Positions 45,288 through 57,702 of a stretch of 64,000 nt of DNA are shown here, piece after piece; position 1 is the stretch's first letter; every line of letters begins with the position of its first letter. Below the pieces are notes generated by a model. That model made no database searches. It saw nothing but the letters and a program-made list of their open reading frames with translations, and was not told the DNA's origin. This DNA comes from Melampsora larici-populina 98AG31 (Eukaryota; Basidiomycota; Pucciniomycetes; Pucciniales; Melampsoraceae). The stretch covers positions 310,001 through 374,000 of the forward strand of contig NW_006768839.1 in the NCBI RefSeq assembly GCF_000204055.1, in the 5' to 3' direction. A program made the position numbers and the translations under genes.

Positions 45288-48200
45288 TCATCGTGATGGC
45301 CCTGCAACTGCACCGTTATTTGGTTTCCTTTTCTTTCCTTTCTGTGTGCCTTGGGTGGCTGCTTCCTTCTCCTTTCTTTTTTTATGTTTACTTTCCTGGT
45401 CGTCTTTTTTCTTCTGTAATGAGGCCTCCCAATTTTTGATCCCAGTGGACACCGCTTTCTTCCATTCATTTGCAGTGACCCCAACAAACGAAATTTGTGC
45501 CCAATATCGATGTAAAGCCGCTGAATAAAATGCCCCTGAGTTTATGACAAATGATCTGGTATCCTCATGGACAACCACATACTCTCGATTTGTGGAAACT
45601 CGCCTTTCAAGCATGACAGGTCTGTCCTTTTTGACGACACAGCCGCTTTTATGGCAATTGTGTTGGATGTTGAGGATACCCTCGATATCCTACAGAAAAC
45701 AAATCACATTAAATAAATCACATTATATGGGTTCTTGGAGTGAGGTTGGCAATCAGAGGAGGCAAACACTTACTGATGGATTTATCCATACCTTTATCCC
45801 ACTTTCTTGCAGTTCGCGCATGCCGTATAGTTCACTGACTGTTCCTGTCTTGCACCTTGTTACTTCAATCTTTGCCTCTTGTGCCGCGCATCCCGCTGCA
45901 ATCCATATACTCTTAACTCTTCCAATTATCTTATCTGATGTGTATCGAGTAAGCAAATGTTTTGATTGAACCTAATTTTTGAGAATTATTCCACGCATAA
46001 GTATTTTTTGCTATCAGATCAGTCAGTGATTGTGATAGACAGTGCATACCAAGATAAAGCCTCCTTCTCTGAAGGATTGACCATTTTTCAAAGTTAAAGA
46101 AGATGAAACCTTCCATGTTTTTGACGGGTAAGCCTCCCAGATCGCCGTTGGGATATTGAGTTGTGGTGGTTGTGCAGAATGAATCCCTAAAAAACCATCA
46201 CATTAGATTGCGCATGTAGCCAAAGAAAATCAAACACTGGTGACGCACTTCCTGTCTTAAATGTCTCTGGCTCATTCCATTTGGAATTATATCCCAACGC
46301 CTTTTGGAACAGGATGTTAGCTTTGAATAACTCTGAAACCTTCCTTCCAGCCTTCACATAAGTAGGCATGCCTCGGTCATACATCAGACTTGCCGCCGTA
46401 ACTGATCTGATGAGTCAGTGATTGTTGAATGAGTTTGCAATGTCCTTACTAGGACTCAGATGGTTTGAGTGGATGGAAGACTCGCGAGTGTCCCCATTGT
46501 AACCTTCAAAGTTTTCAGTGGCAAACAGGCATGCACGACCATACCTTTCAATTGCATTGCAGATATGAATAAGCATGTGAAATTTTGGTTTATTGCACCA
46601 TTGAGCTGAGAGTTGTAAGATTGATCGAAGAAATCTATTGATGAGAATCCGAAGCTCCTTGATGTATGCCTTCATGTCATGAATGCCTGTCTGAAATATA
46701 TAAGGTGCCAGATGAGCTAAAGAAGTCCAAGCCTCATGTTCTTCATCCAATAATGAACAATGAAAGAAAATGAATGGAGCTTCTTGCAGCACCACACGAC
46801 ACTCCTTTCCAGTTAAACTGAGAAAGTGGTTGATCATTGACTTGGGTTGAATGGGAGGAACATTCAACCCAGTGGTGTTGAAAGATCGCCATCGACCCCA
46901 TATGTCATTCTTTTCGGCAGCAGTGCATTTCTGCATTCTGTCTCTTAGTAAATACTTCGCCAGGCCCAATAAAAGTACGCGGAGGATTTCCACAGGGGTG
47001 TCTAGATGTCCATCAAATCCTAGATTGCAGTCGCTCAAGTTAGTTGCACTGACAATAAATGATGTCTTGAGGGCTTCACACCCACCTTTCAAGCGTAGGA
47101 ATGGATTGAACAGACGCTCTCCAAAAGCATTGTTGAGGTCCTTGCACATCTGTTCCACGTCTGCTTTTGACCTATTTGGTTCTCGAAAGAAGTCTTGAAC
47201 CCGCCTGACAAAGAAAGTATTGAGAGTATCTTTGATTCCCAATTTCCCAGATTCCGTTTCAAAAGCCCTGATTGTCCCTGGAGGTTGTGACAAGTTCCAG
47301 AGGTCTTCTGTACCTTGCTTAGTCTCTGACCAGATCCGGTTTGGCAGGCACAACTGGCGTCAAGTGAATGGCTGTTAATATTGAGTTGATCCCAAAGCTC
47401 GGTCAAAAAATAAGAAACAATTTACCTTGCGTCCCCGTTCGTCAACACCAACAAAGTTGCTCACGTATTTTGGTGACCTCTTCTGGATCAATGTTTCCAC
47501 CTTCAACGCGCATACACAACAAGGCAATAAAGACACAGTTGGATTCATTGTGTTGGACACCTCCGCGTGCATGGGTGAATCACCCAAATGACACAATACG
47601 ACAGTCATCACAAGTACTTCTGCCTGCGCCTGATGATCGTACACCACAAATCTGTCTGTGGCTATTTGGCTATAGCATAATTAAAAACAAGTAATTCAGA
47701 TTATTATCCAAAATGATCTGAAATTATCTGAATCACTTACTTGAGCTCATCCACCAAAGGGTCAGCCAGCTCCAGAGCACCCGCTGAGTTTGAAGTTGTC
47801 AAGAAATGACAATTGTATTCTTGATTGGACAATTTCAGAGGTAAACCGGCTAGCGTGCAATAAAAAGCAATGTGTTTATTCCAGCGCTTTGATATATTAC
47901 CCGACAAATCATTGCAATACATGACAAGAGGAACGTGGCAGATAATTTTGCCTTTAGCCTTAATTTGCCATGGATTTGGTAAAGGAACTCGCAAGAATGT
48001 TCCAGCGCCGACATCCTCTGCAACAGAAAATGACAGTTCAGCTTGAGGATCCTTAACAAAACAATTTAGTCAAAGACTTACCATACATTGAATCCCCACA
48101 ATACGTCTTCATCATGACGCCCTCACGTATCTCAATTGCGTCAAATACCTTTGAAAACTCCTTCACGTTGATAGCTGTTAATACTGGTGAGTTGAAATCC

Positions 48201-49360
48201 AAAGTCGAGTCGAAGTACACGCGGATCTTTGGATGGCCATCTGCATCTTTTTGAAGACTTTGACGAGCAGCAGCGCATTTGGCAAATATCTCCTTGCCCT
48301 GTCAATAGAAAAATGCCGGAATGATGATTTGTTTGTTTTTGAGCTGGACAGGCTCAAAGATATAAAAATGTCCTTGTGGTAATTCAACCATCTGAACACG
48401 TAGACCCCGGTCTAAGTCCTCTCTCCACTTCTTTGATTGAGCAAAGCGGTCTACTTTTTCAGTATTGCTTGGAAATTCAGGTATGAATTGCAGGTTGTCG
48501 CAGACAAATGGGTTGGCTAGTTCCTATGGGAATTTCCTCAGTGAACTGATGATTAAAGGCAGTCATGAACAATGTAAACACCTTACTTGCGCTAGTACTT
48601 GTTTACCTTTCAGCGCAAAAGTAGTTTTTCCAAGAGGGCCAACATTCTCAGAAACATCAAATTCGTACGTTTGTTTCAGTCTGCGGCGGAGATTCTGGAT
48701 ACTTTTGTATCCGGGAAGGCTAATTCCTAACAAACCCACGTATGAGCAAACACGTTCATATTGACGTTGGGACATGATTGTGCGAGTAGATCCCAGCACC
48801 AATAAGCCGACTAATTGCTGGAGAAATGCGGCACTATCAGTGAAAAAGAAAGAACCACAAGGATGGTTCTAAAATGGACGAACCTCTAGGCTTGAGAAGG
48901 GAGCCCAGTCATCATTGTCGTCGTTGGCTACGACCCTCTCCAAGCAGTCAGATTCATCTTTATCACTGCTAGAGTCAGGATCATCCGGTGGGTCTTCAAT
49001 ATGATTGTCTTCCGTGCGATCAACATTGTGATCTTTATTTTCGAAAAAATCTGATTGAACTCGGGTCCATAGATCAATGATTGTGCGTTGACGCATCTCG
49101 AAATCTTGGGCGTAAAGATCATCATCGGAGTCAATGATATCCGGGGTGATGATCATTGGGCCGTGAACACCATCTTCTCCAAGTTCAGAGTGATTTGACT
49201 GAGAAGGTGTCGGTGTTTGCTCTTCGGAAACGGAGGGTGTTGTTGAGGTGATCTGGAGGAAAGACCATTCGCCGAAACTCTGGATGTGAGTGTCATTTCG
49301 ACAATGTCTTTGAATTGTGCTGGCCTTCATATGGAAGCCGTGACGTGAAGTGACCGCCAC
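45288..49360 (-). CDS. CACTA-like fungal transposase
   Basis: One large multi-exon gene. The start is near 49360 with an acidic Ser/Asp-rich leader. Then: YERVCSYVGLLGISLPGYKS and ELANPFVCDNLQFIPEFPS; VYFDSTLDFNSP; HVPLVMYCNDLSGNISKRWN; IAFYCTLAGLPLKLSNQEYN; MTVVLCHLGDSPMHAEVSN; LLPCCVCALKV; a helical region (IHDMKAYIKELRILINRFL); and KPKFHMLIHICNAIERYGRA with ATENFEGYNGDTRESSIHSN and LSPSKDIA. The C-terminus is Lys-rich. This layout (D.SGN.SK.WNKH; gDNPM..E; C.VC; KPKfH) is that of a large basidiomycete transposase family related to plant TNP2/EnSpm. No stop codon inside recognised exons was noticed, but not every junction was checked. Terminal repeats were not located. Confidence 0.65.
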
Positions 49361-49757
49361 GGTCCTTTCAAAACTTCAGTTTTAAGTTTTTGGTTTTCGG
49401 ATTTCGAATTTTGTTTTGATTTTTGATTTCTGATCTCCGTCTGCGGATTTTCAACATCGCACCAGCTACCACCATCACCACCATCACCACCAGCTGCTCC
49501 TTCCACCACCACCACCACCGCCACCCACCACCAATTGTATTCATCAAGTTCAACACTCCCTGTTCATCAGCTAGCTACCACCATCACCACCCACCTCCGA
49601 GTGTTTTTTTTAAATTACCCACTTGGTTTTTTCAAATTTACATTTCAATCAATAAATCATCATTTCAATCATCATCAGCACTCACCAACCTTGTAATTCA
49701 CTTGATAAAAACATGGTACAAATAAATGAAATACATGATTAAGTCCTTGACCCAATC
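49361..49757. other. Low-complexity tract between transposons
   Basis: Runs of TTTTGATTTTTG-like words (49380-49440), then CAC/CAT/CCA triplet repeats (about 49460-49600). Nothing coding is supported. It may contain the 5' end of the DDE element that follows. Confidence 0.45.
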
Positions 49758-51219
49758 CTTCTTGGATACTGTGAGGAAGGTATCACCCAAGCTACAATGG
49801 TCACCCGCCTGTCCAATGATCACAATATTCAAACCACTTTCCGAACCCTGCAGCGTATTCTCCAGCAATTGTCTCTCACCACTGCCCGTGCATCAATGAC
49901 TCCAGACCAGAAGGAACAAGCTTATCCTTTAGTTCAACAATACTACACCCTTGGGATGACGCGTTTGGAAGCTATGTGTGCAATCAAAGATAAATACGAC
50001 ATTCCAATAAATATGTAAAACATTCAAACAATTTCAAAAGATTTAGGTATCAATTGGCGTCGTGATCATTTACAGCAAGGGCGCGTGACGGTGGATCAGG
50101 TGGTAGATTTATTACTCTAAGCAATTGAAGGTGAAGATCGGAATGCAGGATATCGAACTATGCAACAAAACCTTGCGGTTAATCACCACATCAAGATCAA
50201 TCGTGACACAGTCTATCAGTTGATGCGTGTAATTGACCCCGAAGGAATGGAACTTCGCCGTTGTGGTGTTCTCAAGCGACGGATCTTTCATGTTCCAGGC
50301 CCCAATCATCTGTGGGCTAGTGATGGGCACGATAAACTGAAGCCATATGGGATATGTATTTATGGTTTTATTGATACATGGTTAAGGAAGGTTTTGAGTC
50401 TTGGAGTTGGGCGAACAAACAACAACCCACGAGTAGTTGGTCTATACTTTATAGAGCTTGTTTCTGCTGTGGGAGGATTTCCAGTCAAAACTTCAACCGA
50501 TCATGGAACCGAGACTGGGGATATGGCTACATTTCAAGCTTTGTTTACACACATTTACGCTGGTGAAAGTGTTGAAGACGCATTGAACCATCACCACTAC
50601 ACCACTTCTACTCACAATCAGAAGATAGAGTCACTTTGGTCACAGCTAATGCGCGCAAAGAATACAACTCTACGCGATGATGTCAAACTGGCTATTGATA
50701 CCGGGATGTATAATCCAAAGGACCCACTTCAGAAGTCAGTTTCTTACACTGAATTCAGCCTTTTTCTTTTGGGTTTCTTTGCTAATGAATGTGATTTCAA
50801 ATTTTGTGTGTAGGGCTTTGTTTTTACACCTCTGGATGCCTTTAGTTCAACGCGTGATGAATTCATTCATGGAAAGGAAGAACACATAACGGACTCGCAA
50901 AAACCCAAATTCACACCTCCCAACTGGAGTCGCACCCAATACATGTTATTATTCTCCTGAAAATTATGATGGGACTCAAGGACTTCATCCTGTACCCCTG
51001 AAGGCAATTGATCAATATCCAGACCGTGCAGATCTTTTGCAAGTTTCTCCTCCTCAGTTCTCCCTGCAAGTCGGCATTTTAATCCAACGGTTAGGTGTTC
51101 AAGAAGCCAATATCACTGTCAACAATGTATGGAAAGTTTTTGAAAGGGTTTTGCCCTTGTTGCGACTCATTGAGGTAGAGTTTGATTTAGAGGGGTTTTA
51201 TGAAGATGAAGATGTGTAA
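49758..51219 (+). pseudogene. Integrase-like DDE transposase, copy 1, broken
   Basis: N-terminal helix-turn-helix-like part (GYCEEGITQATMVTRL..., FRTLQRILQQL), then NHHIKINRDTVYQLMRVID and the catalytic core: LWASDGHDKLKPYGICIYGF (first Asp), STDHGTETGDMATF (second Asp) and STHNQKIESLW (Glu); 42 residues separate the last two. An intron (donor near GACCCACTTCAG, acceptor TTGTGTAG before GGCTTTG) leads to RALFLHLWMPLVQRV and an acidic C-terminus. Three in-frame TAA codons break it (50016-50018, 50118-50120, 50887-50889). It is the same family as the copy at 57.7 kb. The core resembles retroviral-type integrases found in cellular transposons. Confidence 0.75.
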
Positions 51220-51392
51220 TCTCACATTTGGTTTCAACAAAAATTGAATAGGATAATCTCCGATTTTATTTCAACAAAAAAAACTAGAAGTATAGACAAG
51301 ATTTATACATTTATTCATTAGATTCTCTCAAAACTTTCCAAAAAAAAAATTCTCTATTAAACTCTGTTGTCCAAATTGTATAGTTCAACCAT

Positions 51393-52345
51393 CTACTTCT
51401 TGAGTTCTGACTGCCATTTTTTTGCTGAAGTGAGGCCTAACTTTTTGCACCACAAGTTGCACTTGTGTTGAGATATGAAGAGCTTGAGGCCATCATAGTT
51501 CAGGTTTCCTCTCCCAAAGGATTTACTGTGTTCAAAAGAATGGGGAAAATTAATTCACGTTACTAGTTTCTTTTTAGGATAAAAAAAGAAATATGAACTA
51601 CACTCACTCAAGATCAATGACTGCTGGGTCAGTGAGTGTAGTACCCACTCCCTGTAGGTCACATACAAAAGAGCGTCCCTGATTCTCATTCAAATCATAA
51701 TGAGACATTGCATGAAGCATTTCATGAAGTGGGTCATCTTTCTTTTGGGTTTCAATGGTGAAATTATTATTCCCAACATACTTCACGTAGTCACCTACAA
51801 GTTCCTCTTCAAAGATCCATAAATTTGAGCTATCATTCTTGAGATCCATGTGTGATTCTTCAGTACCCACGATTTGCACAACACAAGTCTTAACAATCTG
51901 TTTTACAATAGTCAAGAAGTACAGATAGAATTTGTTGTCAGCTCAGCTGCAATCACCATGATAAATGAAAATGAAAATGATCTTACTCCCAAAGTCTTGA
52001 CTAGATCCTTCTCGAGCTGATTGAATTTCTCATTACTCAAAACATTGGATTTGAACTTCTCAATAACACCTTCAACATGCACATATGTCTGTGCTTGACC
52101 CTGATAGTGCCCCAATGGACAGTGGAGACTGAATGTCTGCTTAGCCACAACACGATGAACTTGATTGTTTATAAGCAATTCTGCTTTATAACATTGCATA
52201 AATTGACCCGCACCAACTAAAGATTCACGATTGACACAGAAAGAGATTGCAATTGGTTTGAAGATAGCTTCTTTGTTTTTAGTTATCAACAAAAGTAGCC
52301 ATCCTTCGTTCCAATTCGCAATCGGGCAAGGAGGGTATGGAAGGA
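51393..52345 (-). CDS. Alpha-kinase (MHCK/EF2K type) domain, 5' end missing
   Basis: Atypical Ser/Thr kinase of the alpha-kinase fold. The N-lobe carries FKPIAISFCVNRESLVGAG and the likely ATP-contacting Lys in RVVAKQTFSL. After an intron (GTAAGATC to AAAACAG, about 51922-51987) come NLWIFEEELVGDYVKYVGNN, HAMSHYDLNE, RSFVCDLQGVGTTLTDPAVI and a glycine-rich FGRGNLNYDGLKLFISQHKC with the closing zinc ligands (HKCNLWCKKLGL). The stop is at 51393-51395. The readable frame begins near 52345 after a stop, with no clear start or upstream exon, so it may be a truncated copy. Alpha-kinases are multi-copy in some rust genomes, which fits. Confidence 0.7.
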
Positions 52346-53084
52346 TTTCTTTGGCAGCACGGGCTAATCATTCAAGTTAAAGGTAAACCGTGTTCGCCGG
52401 CAAAACCTGATTAAACTCCCAATCCCTACTACCAATTTCCAGGTTTACACGTTCAACAGATTTAACCTGATTTCCACACGCCTCACCCATTGTTTCCTCA
52501 TTCCTTTCATCAAATTGATTCTTCACCACCTAACAAACTACCAATCTTCACACTATCCTCTCACTTGCCGCAAATCAGACCACCCAATCAAAGTACTTAT
52601 TTACGTATTTACAAGATAAAGAACCAGATGAAATTATACATCTTTCAAAATCCGAACCAACAAAGACCAATCCATTTAAACAAATCACCTTCAACTTGAA
52701 ACTTAAGCACCAATGAACTTCCTTCGATCTCATTCTTCTCAAAATCAACCAGATCCCCAAACCATTCCAGAATTCAATTAGAGACATTCATCAAATCAAC
52801 TAGAAGACGTACAAGATCACTTCCAGGCAAAGTACTTTCAAATCAATTAAATCAATTGAGGAATTTGAAGTTGAATTTTCTGTATTTTCTGAATTTGTAA
52901 CCTCGCTCAGCAGTTTGTTTACCTTCAAACTTCTTGTCATTGAAGATATACCAAGCACAGACCACTCTCAGCAAAACCACTACAATTCATTTAACTCTCA
53001 AGGTAACAGGTCATCTCAACCCCTACCAACACACAAAGATCAGACCATCCTTCGATAAATCTGTTCCAATCGAATTCCCTTTCA
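52346..53084. other. Spacer with no recognisable gene
   Basis: Ser/Pro/Thr-rich short frames occur on the plus strand (52490-52699) without known domains. They could be remnants of the 5' part of the BUD6-like relic that follows. Confidence 0.35.
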
Positions 53085-54090
53085 AATGACTTCACCATCC
53101 AATCTGAATTTACATTCAAGACGTAATGGATCTTCATCTGTTACCACAGCTTTCAATCAATCGGTCTCTCACGGGGAATGACAATCCACCACTGTCTCTC
53201 CTCCAGCTAATTCTGGTTATTTCGCCAGTGGTAGTAAAAGTAGACAAGCGTACATCATTCTATCTTTTCTTGACCACAAATCAAACAATCAACTGAATAT
53301 TTTTGTTTCCTCGAAAGCTTTTTCACAGCCTGCTATCAATCCACTCACCTCTTTTCATATGGAATCCACTGTTACTTGATTATTGATTGCAACTAAGCAG
53401 CTACTTGAAAGTCTCACTGATCGGTCGCATGGTAGGAATGATAAAAGTGGTGCATCTGATATTCACATGAGATTAGGGAATGAGTTTAATGCTGCAAGTC
53501 TAGCATTCTCCAAGGAAGATATTGATATGGAGTTAGTCAGAATCATCTCCATCTGCTCCCTAAAGTCCGATTTAGTCTTCTCGGGCATTGGTCTGATGAT
53601 TGCATCATCTTTTAGTTTTGTATCACTATCAGTGATTTAAATTTTGGTTTCAGACGATTTGTGAAATTCTCTTGACGCAGCATCTACCTCAAATACAACC
53701 GATTGTAGTACATTTAGTTCAAGGGTGAAAAACCAAACGACCAAAATGCAGGGCAGCTAAACAAGAACACAAAGTCGCCCGGGCTCATACTTCTATAGGT
53801 TATATTCCTAATCGACCTCATGGTCTTGAAAATCTTACTCATGACTATCCAACTGGAGCTTATACGTCTTCTGTTCAGGGTATTGCTGTTATTTGAACTA
53901 TCTGAGGTCAATAGTCGAGAACATCTTTGGAGAAGTGCAGTCAGCTCTTCACCTAATGCTCAAGACTTTCACCGATCATCACGACCAGCAAGTCCTGGAC
54001 TATATTCAGCTTCACAATTACCTATGGTTCAGTCCGGTCCATCGAAATCACATGAACCCAGCCAAATCCAAAATCCCAGTTGAAACAACT
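53085..54090 (+). pseudogene. Relic of BUD6/AIP3 (actin-interacting polarity protein)
   Basis: The conserved N-terminal block of BUD6/AIP3 is legible: LIATKQLLESLTDRSHGR and MRLGNEFNAASLAFSKEDID, a probable intron, then QHLPQIQPIVVHLVQG and RAAKQEHKVARAHTSIGY in another stretch, followed by a Ser/Pro-rich linker (RPASPGLYSASQLPM). A TGA follows VVHLVQG, and frames change between pieces. The actin- and formin-binding C-terminal half is absent. In fungi this protein organises actin cables at growth sites. This copy cannot make a full protein. Confidence 0.55.
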
Positions 54091-54179
54091 GACCCTGAAT
54101 CTTCTACTGAAACCTCTTTCAAGTCGCGAGGTGCATCTGTCAATCAAGTATGTAGTACGAACAGTGAATGAATTTTCAA

Positions 54180-55870
54180 TACAATTTTTGGGTCCATTTC
54201 CTAATTTTATCGCAATCAAAGCTATCGTGAAACCCATTGAACTTAGGTTTAGGTATCATCTCGATAGTCAAAGATCGACCAATTGATTAGAGAAGGTAAT
54301 TGTAAATGTCAACCTTTTGAATTGGTTCTAGGTTTCATTCACTTAACTCATTGCTCAGTTCGGTTGTTTTGGATAGCCCGAACGGTACTTTGATCAGATA
54401 CTTGATTGAATAAAAGAACACGAAAGGTTTGTACAAAAAGCCCAAAACCTAATGAATATCAATGGATATAACCATTTAGATGCAATGGTAAGTTCAACAA
54501 CACAAATCTACCACAACAAGAAGAGTTAAACTGAATTCAGGAGTTTTTTTCCTCTCAGACTGGGTCTTCAAGTTTCTTAATTGAAATGATCAAAAAGAAA
54601 TCAAAACAAGATATACCATATATATTAGAAATTAAACCAATCTTAGCGCATGTGATTTAGAGATCAATTGAATTTGATATATCTATTAAAGACAGAGGGT
54701 TTCGACCGATTCAAAATTAATTCAAGACTATAATTTGAAATATTTGGGAGTTTTGAATGTGCCTGAATCATACGGATCAATTGGATAAATCAGATCTTCA
54801 GTATCAGTACAAGTTGAAGGAAATGAAAGTAACATGGGGATTGGTCAAGTTGCAGTTTTGAAATAAGTTAAGGTTTTTGTTAGTTGTGAAGTGTCAAGTG
54901 TATTTAAACATTGGAATGATGGTTTTGTAAGTCATTCTTTCTTACATTCATCGAACTCAAATTTAATTGATTTTGATGTTGATTCTTTTTTGGCTTCGTT
55001 TTATGTTTAATTATTTGATGAAATTGAAGTAAAAAAATCTAGAAGTTTCTGGAGAATGAATAAAATAGTCAAAGAAATTGGTTCAAGTAAAAGTTCTGAA
55101 TCAATTTTTGAACAACTTATTGAGAGATTTGATTGTTGTTTAAAAATATGTGAAAGTGTGACTATAGGTTCAATCAGAGTTCTTTCACTAGAACTTGAAT
55201 CATATTTTTCAAAGTAAGTTCTGAAAAATGAATTCTATTTCCTCAATTTTTGAAATGGATGAAGATATTTGAACCATTAATTGCAAATTGTTGTTTTGTT
55301 TGTTTTGTTGTTTTGTTTGATTTCTAGCCAATGGGATTTAGAACCCAGTACTACCACCAAAGAAGAACAAGAAAGTTCACAGAATCAAACTTATCACCCA
55401 AATTATTTGGACCATTCACAATCTGGACTCATTCAATTAATTCAATAAGTATATCGATTCATAAAAGAAGAGAAAAGTCAAAAATCATGTTTGTTGTAAT
55501 TTAATTTTGAAGAGACCTATTTTAAACAGGATGGGATTTGCTTCTTTAACTTTAGATGGAGGTCATCAGTCAAATTTTGATGTTGAAAATAGTTGGATTA
55601 ATACGATAAAATAAAACTTAAACATTTGTGAGATCTGTTGGAGAAGATCATTTAATGCTATTGAATTCTTTCTCTCCAGGAAGTAGCTCAAATAATCAAG
55701 GTGAAAGGAAATGTAATATTATTATTAAAGTTTGTGAAGTCTGTTTTGATGACAAGAAAATCAAGGATTACAAAATTATGAACATAGAGTTTGGGATTGA
55801 TGTGATGGTATGAGTAAAGATAAGGTTTGTGCTGCTTTAAGAAGAAGACCTGAGTGTTGGAGATGATTCA
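54180..55870 (+). pseudogene. Relic of RINT1/TIP20 (Dsl1-complex tether)
   Basis: Pieces match the RINT1/TIP20 family in order: VKPIELRFRYHLDSQRSTN (54236-54282); FLIEMIKKKSKQDIPYILE and the following HVI, stop, RSIEFDISIKDRGFRP (54560-54710); SIFEQLIERFDCCLKICES and VLSLELESYFS (55095-55212) before a GTAAGTTC donor; and a C-terminal EFGIDVMV, stop, SKDKVCAALRRRPECW (55790-55865). Several stops and frame changes separate them. The N-terminal part is missing. The family tethers Golgi-derived vesicles at the ER. Introns are still recognisable, so this is a decayed genomic copy and not a reverse-transcribed one. Confidence 0.55.
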
Positions 55871-56128
55871 AAAAAACAGCTTGATTTCTATGTATGATCA
55901 TTGGGCTTTTTTTGTGAAGTTTGGAAGAGTTTATCAATTATGTGAATTCCAATTATGTAGGGTGTCTTTTTGGTTTTGTAAGTAAAACGGTTTTCCTTAT
56001 ACATATTATTATATAAGGAAAGGTCCCAGGGTGGGTGGTGGATCAAATAAATGCTCATAAGAGAATGGTGACAATCTGCTGAATTAGCAAACATGATTCA
56101 TTCATGCGGCGCCCGCCGCTGATTAGGG

Positions 56129-56452
56129 CTAGTTTGTGTGTATTACCAAAGCTTTGAAGTGACATAGCTTACGGAACAAATAAGAGATAATATCAGAACT
56201 CTCACACATTGGTCCTAAAATAAGCTCTACATACTCACATTCATTACACTCTAACTGCCCGACCAAGATATTGTGAATTGAGAGTTTCCGAATGGTTTGT
56301 ACACCCGCAGACTTCTTTCCATCGTTGAAATGATTGTATGAAACGATTAACATTAATCGATCAGTTGAGTCAATCAATGGTTTATAGGATGTTAATACAG
56401 CCGAACACTTACCTTTGGTCCATACGGAATGCGAGACGTTCCAAAGTGACAA
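56129..56452 (-). CDS. Hypothetical ORF of 107 codons
   Basis: Mixed composition with several Cys (GQLECNECEYVELILG), no signal peptide and no recognised domain. It may be an exon of an unrecognised gene or chance. Neighbouring DNA on the right is low-complexity (CAAAAACCAAAA words, 56640-56710). Confidence 0.2.
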   Translation of the reverse strand: MSLWNVSHSVWTKGKCSAVLTSYKPLIDSTDRLMLIVSYNHFNDGKKSAGVQTIRKLSIHNILVGQLECNECEYVELILGPMCESSDIISYLFRKLCHFKALVIHTN

Positions 56453-56914
56453 TGCGAAATTTCAAAAAACAAAAATCACAATCCCCGGGTGCGAAATTCA
56501 AAAATCAAAGACAAAACTACAGAAAATACTCAAATACAGGGATAAAACCCCTGTACTGGAGTAAAAGTCATGGCAAAAACCCCTTTTTGCCCAATTTTCC
56601 AGTGGTTGACACCGTTTTCATTGCATTGTCACCTTTTGACAAAAAGTACCAGCAACACCAAAAACCAAAAAATCAAAAAACCAAAAATCAAAAAATACAT
56701 TTCTCAAACTTCACAATTCAAACACCAAAGTTAGATTCTACTGCAGTCAAAAACCACATGTTGGCCAACTAGCTACAAGCTCGGTCTCACAGGTATCAAC
56801 ACCTCCGACCAGAGACATTCTACCATCAGTCTCAAGAGCTTCAAAGTACCTGCTTACTGTCTCGCTCTCCTCCAAAACCTCTTTCATCATCATCAATACT
56901 CTTTGATTGTCCTT

Positions 56915-57640
56915 GATCTTCTTATTTCTTTGTCATCCGTCCTCGATCTTCCTCGATCTTCCTCAATCTTTGTCATCCGTCCTCAGTCTTCTTATTTCTT
57001 CCTCATCCGTCCTCAATCTTCTTCAATCTTCGTCGACTGTCCTCAATCTTCTTATTTCTTTGTCAACCGTCCTCAGTCTTCTTATTTCTTCGTCAACCGT
57101 CCTTGATCATCCTCAATCTTTGTCACCCGTCCTCAATCTTCTTCTTTCTTCGACAACCGTCCTCAATCTTCCTCAATCTTCAACAACCGTCCTCAATCTT
57201 CTTCAATCTTTGTCGACTGTCCTCAATCTTCTTATTTCTTTGTCAACCGTCCTCGATCTTCCTCAATCTTCGACAACCGTCCTCAATCTTCCTCAATCTT
57301 CGACAACCGTCCTCAATCTTCTTCAATCTTCATTGACTGTCCTCAATCTTCTTATTTCTTCGTCAACCGTCCTCGATCTTCCTCAATCTTCAACAACCGT
57401 CCTCAATCTTCTTCAATCTTCGTCGACTGTCCTCAATCTTCTTCAATCTTCGTTGACTGTCCTCAATCTTCTTCTTTCTTTGTCAACCGTCCTCAATCTT
57501 CTTCAATCTTCGTCCTCCGTCCTCAACCTTCTTCTTTCTTTGTCGACTGTCCTTGATCTTCCTCAATCCTGGTCGACTGTCCTCAATCTTCTTAGACCAT
57601 CCTCGATCTTCTTTGATTATCCTGAATATTCTTCGACCGT
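56915..57640 (+). repeat. 30-bp minisatellite, about 24 units
   Basis: Near-exact 30-bp period; a typical unit reads CAACCGTCCTCAATCTTCTT followed by CAATCTTCGT. Units vary at a few positions (CCTC/CTTC, GACTGT/CAACCGT). The unit has no stop in any plus-strand frame, so long open frames run through the array (for example 56907-57722, a 10-residue repeat like STVLNLLQSS). It ends about 60 bp before the start of DDE transposase copy 2. Confidence 0.9.
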
Positions 57641-57702
57641 CCTCAATCTACTGCAATCCTCATCCAAACACCTTCAGTCTCCATCACCAACTACACACCA
57701 AC

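Noticed and set aside
56915..57640. CRISPR-like appearance of the 30-bp repeat
   Set aside because: Units are contiguous with no spacers, no cas genes are present, and the genome is eukaryotic.
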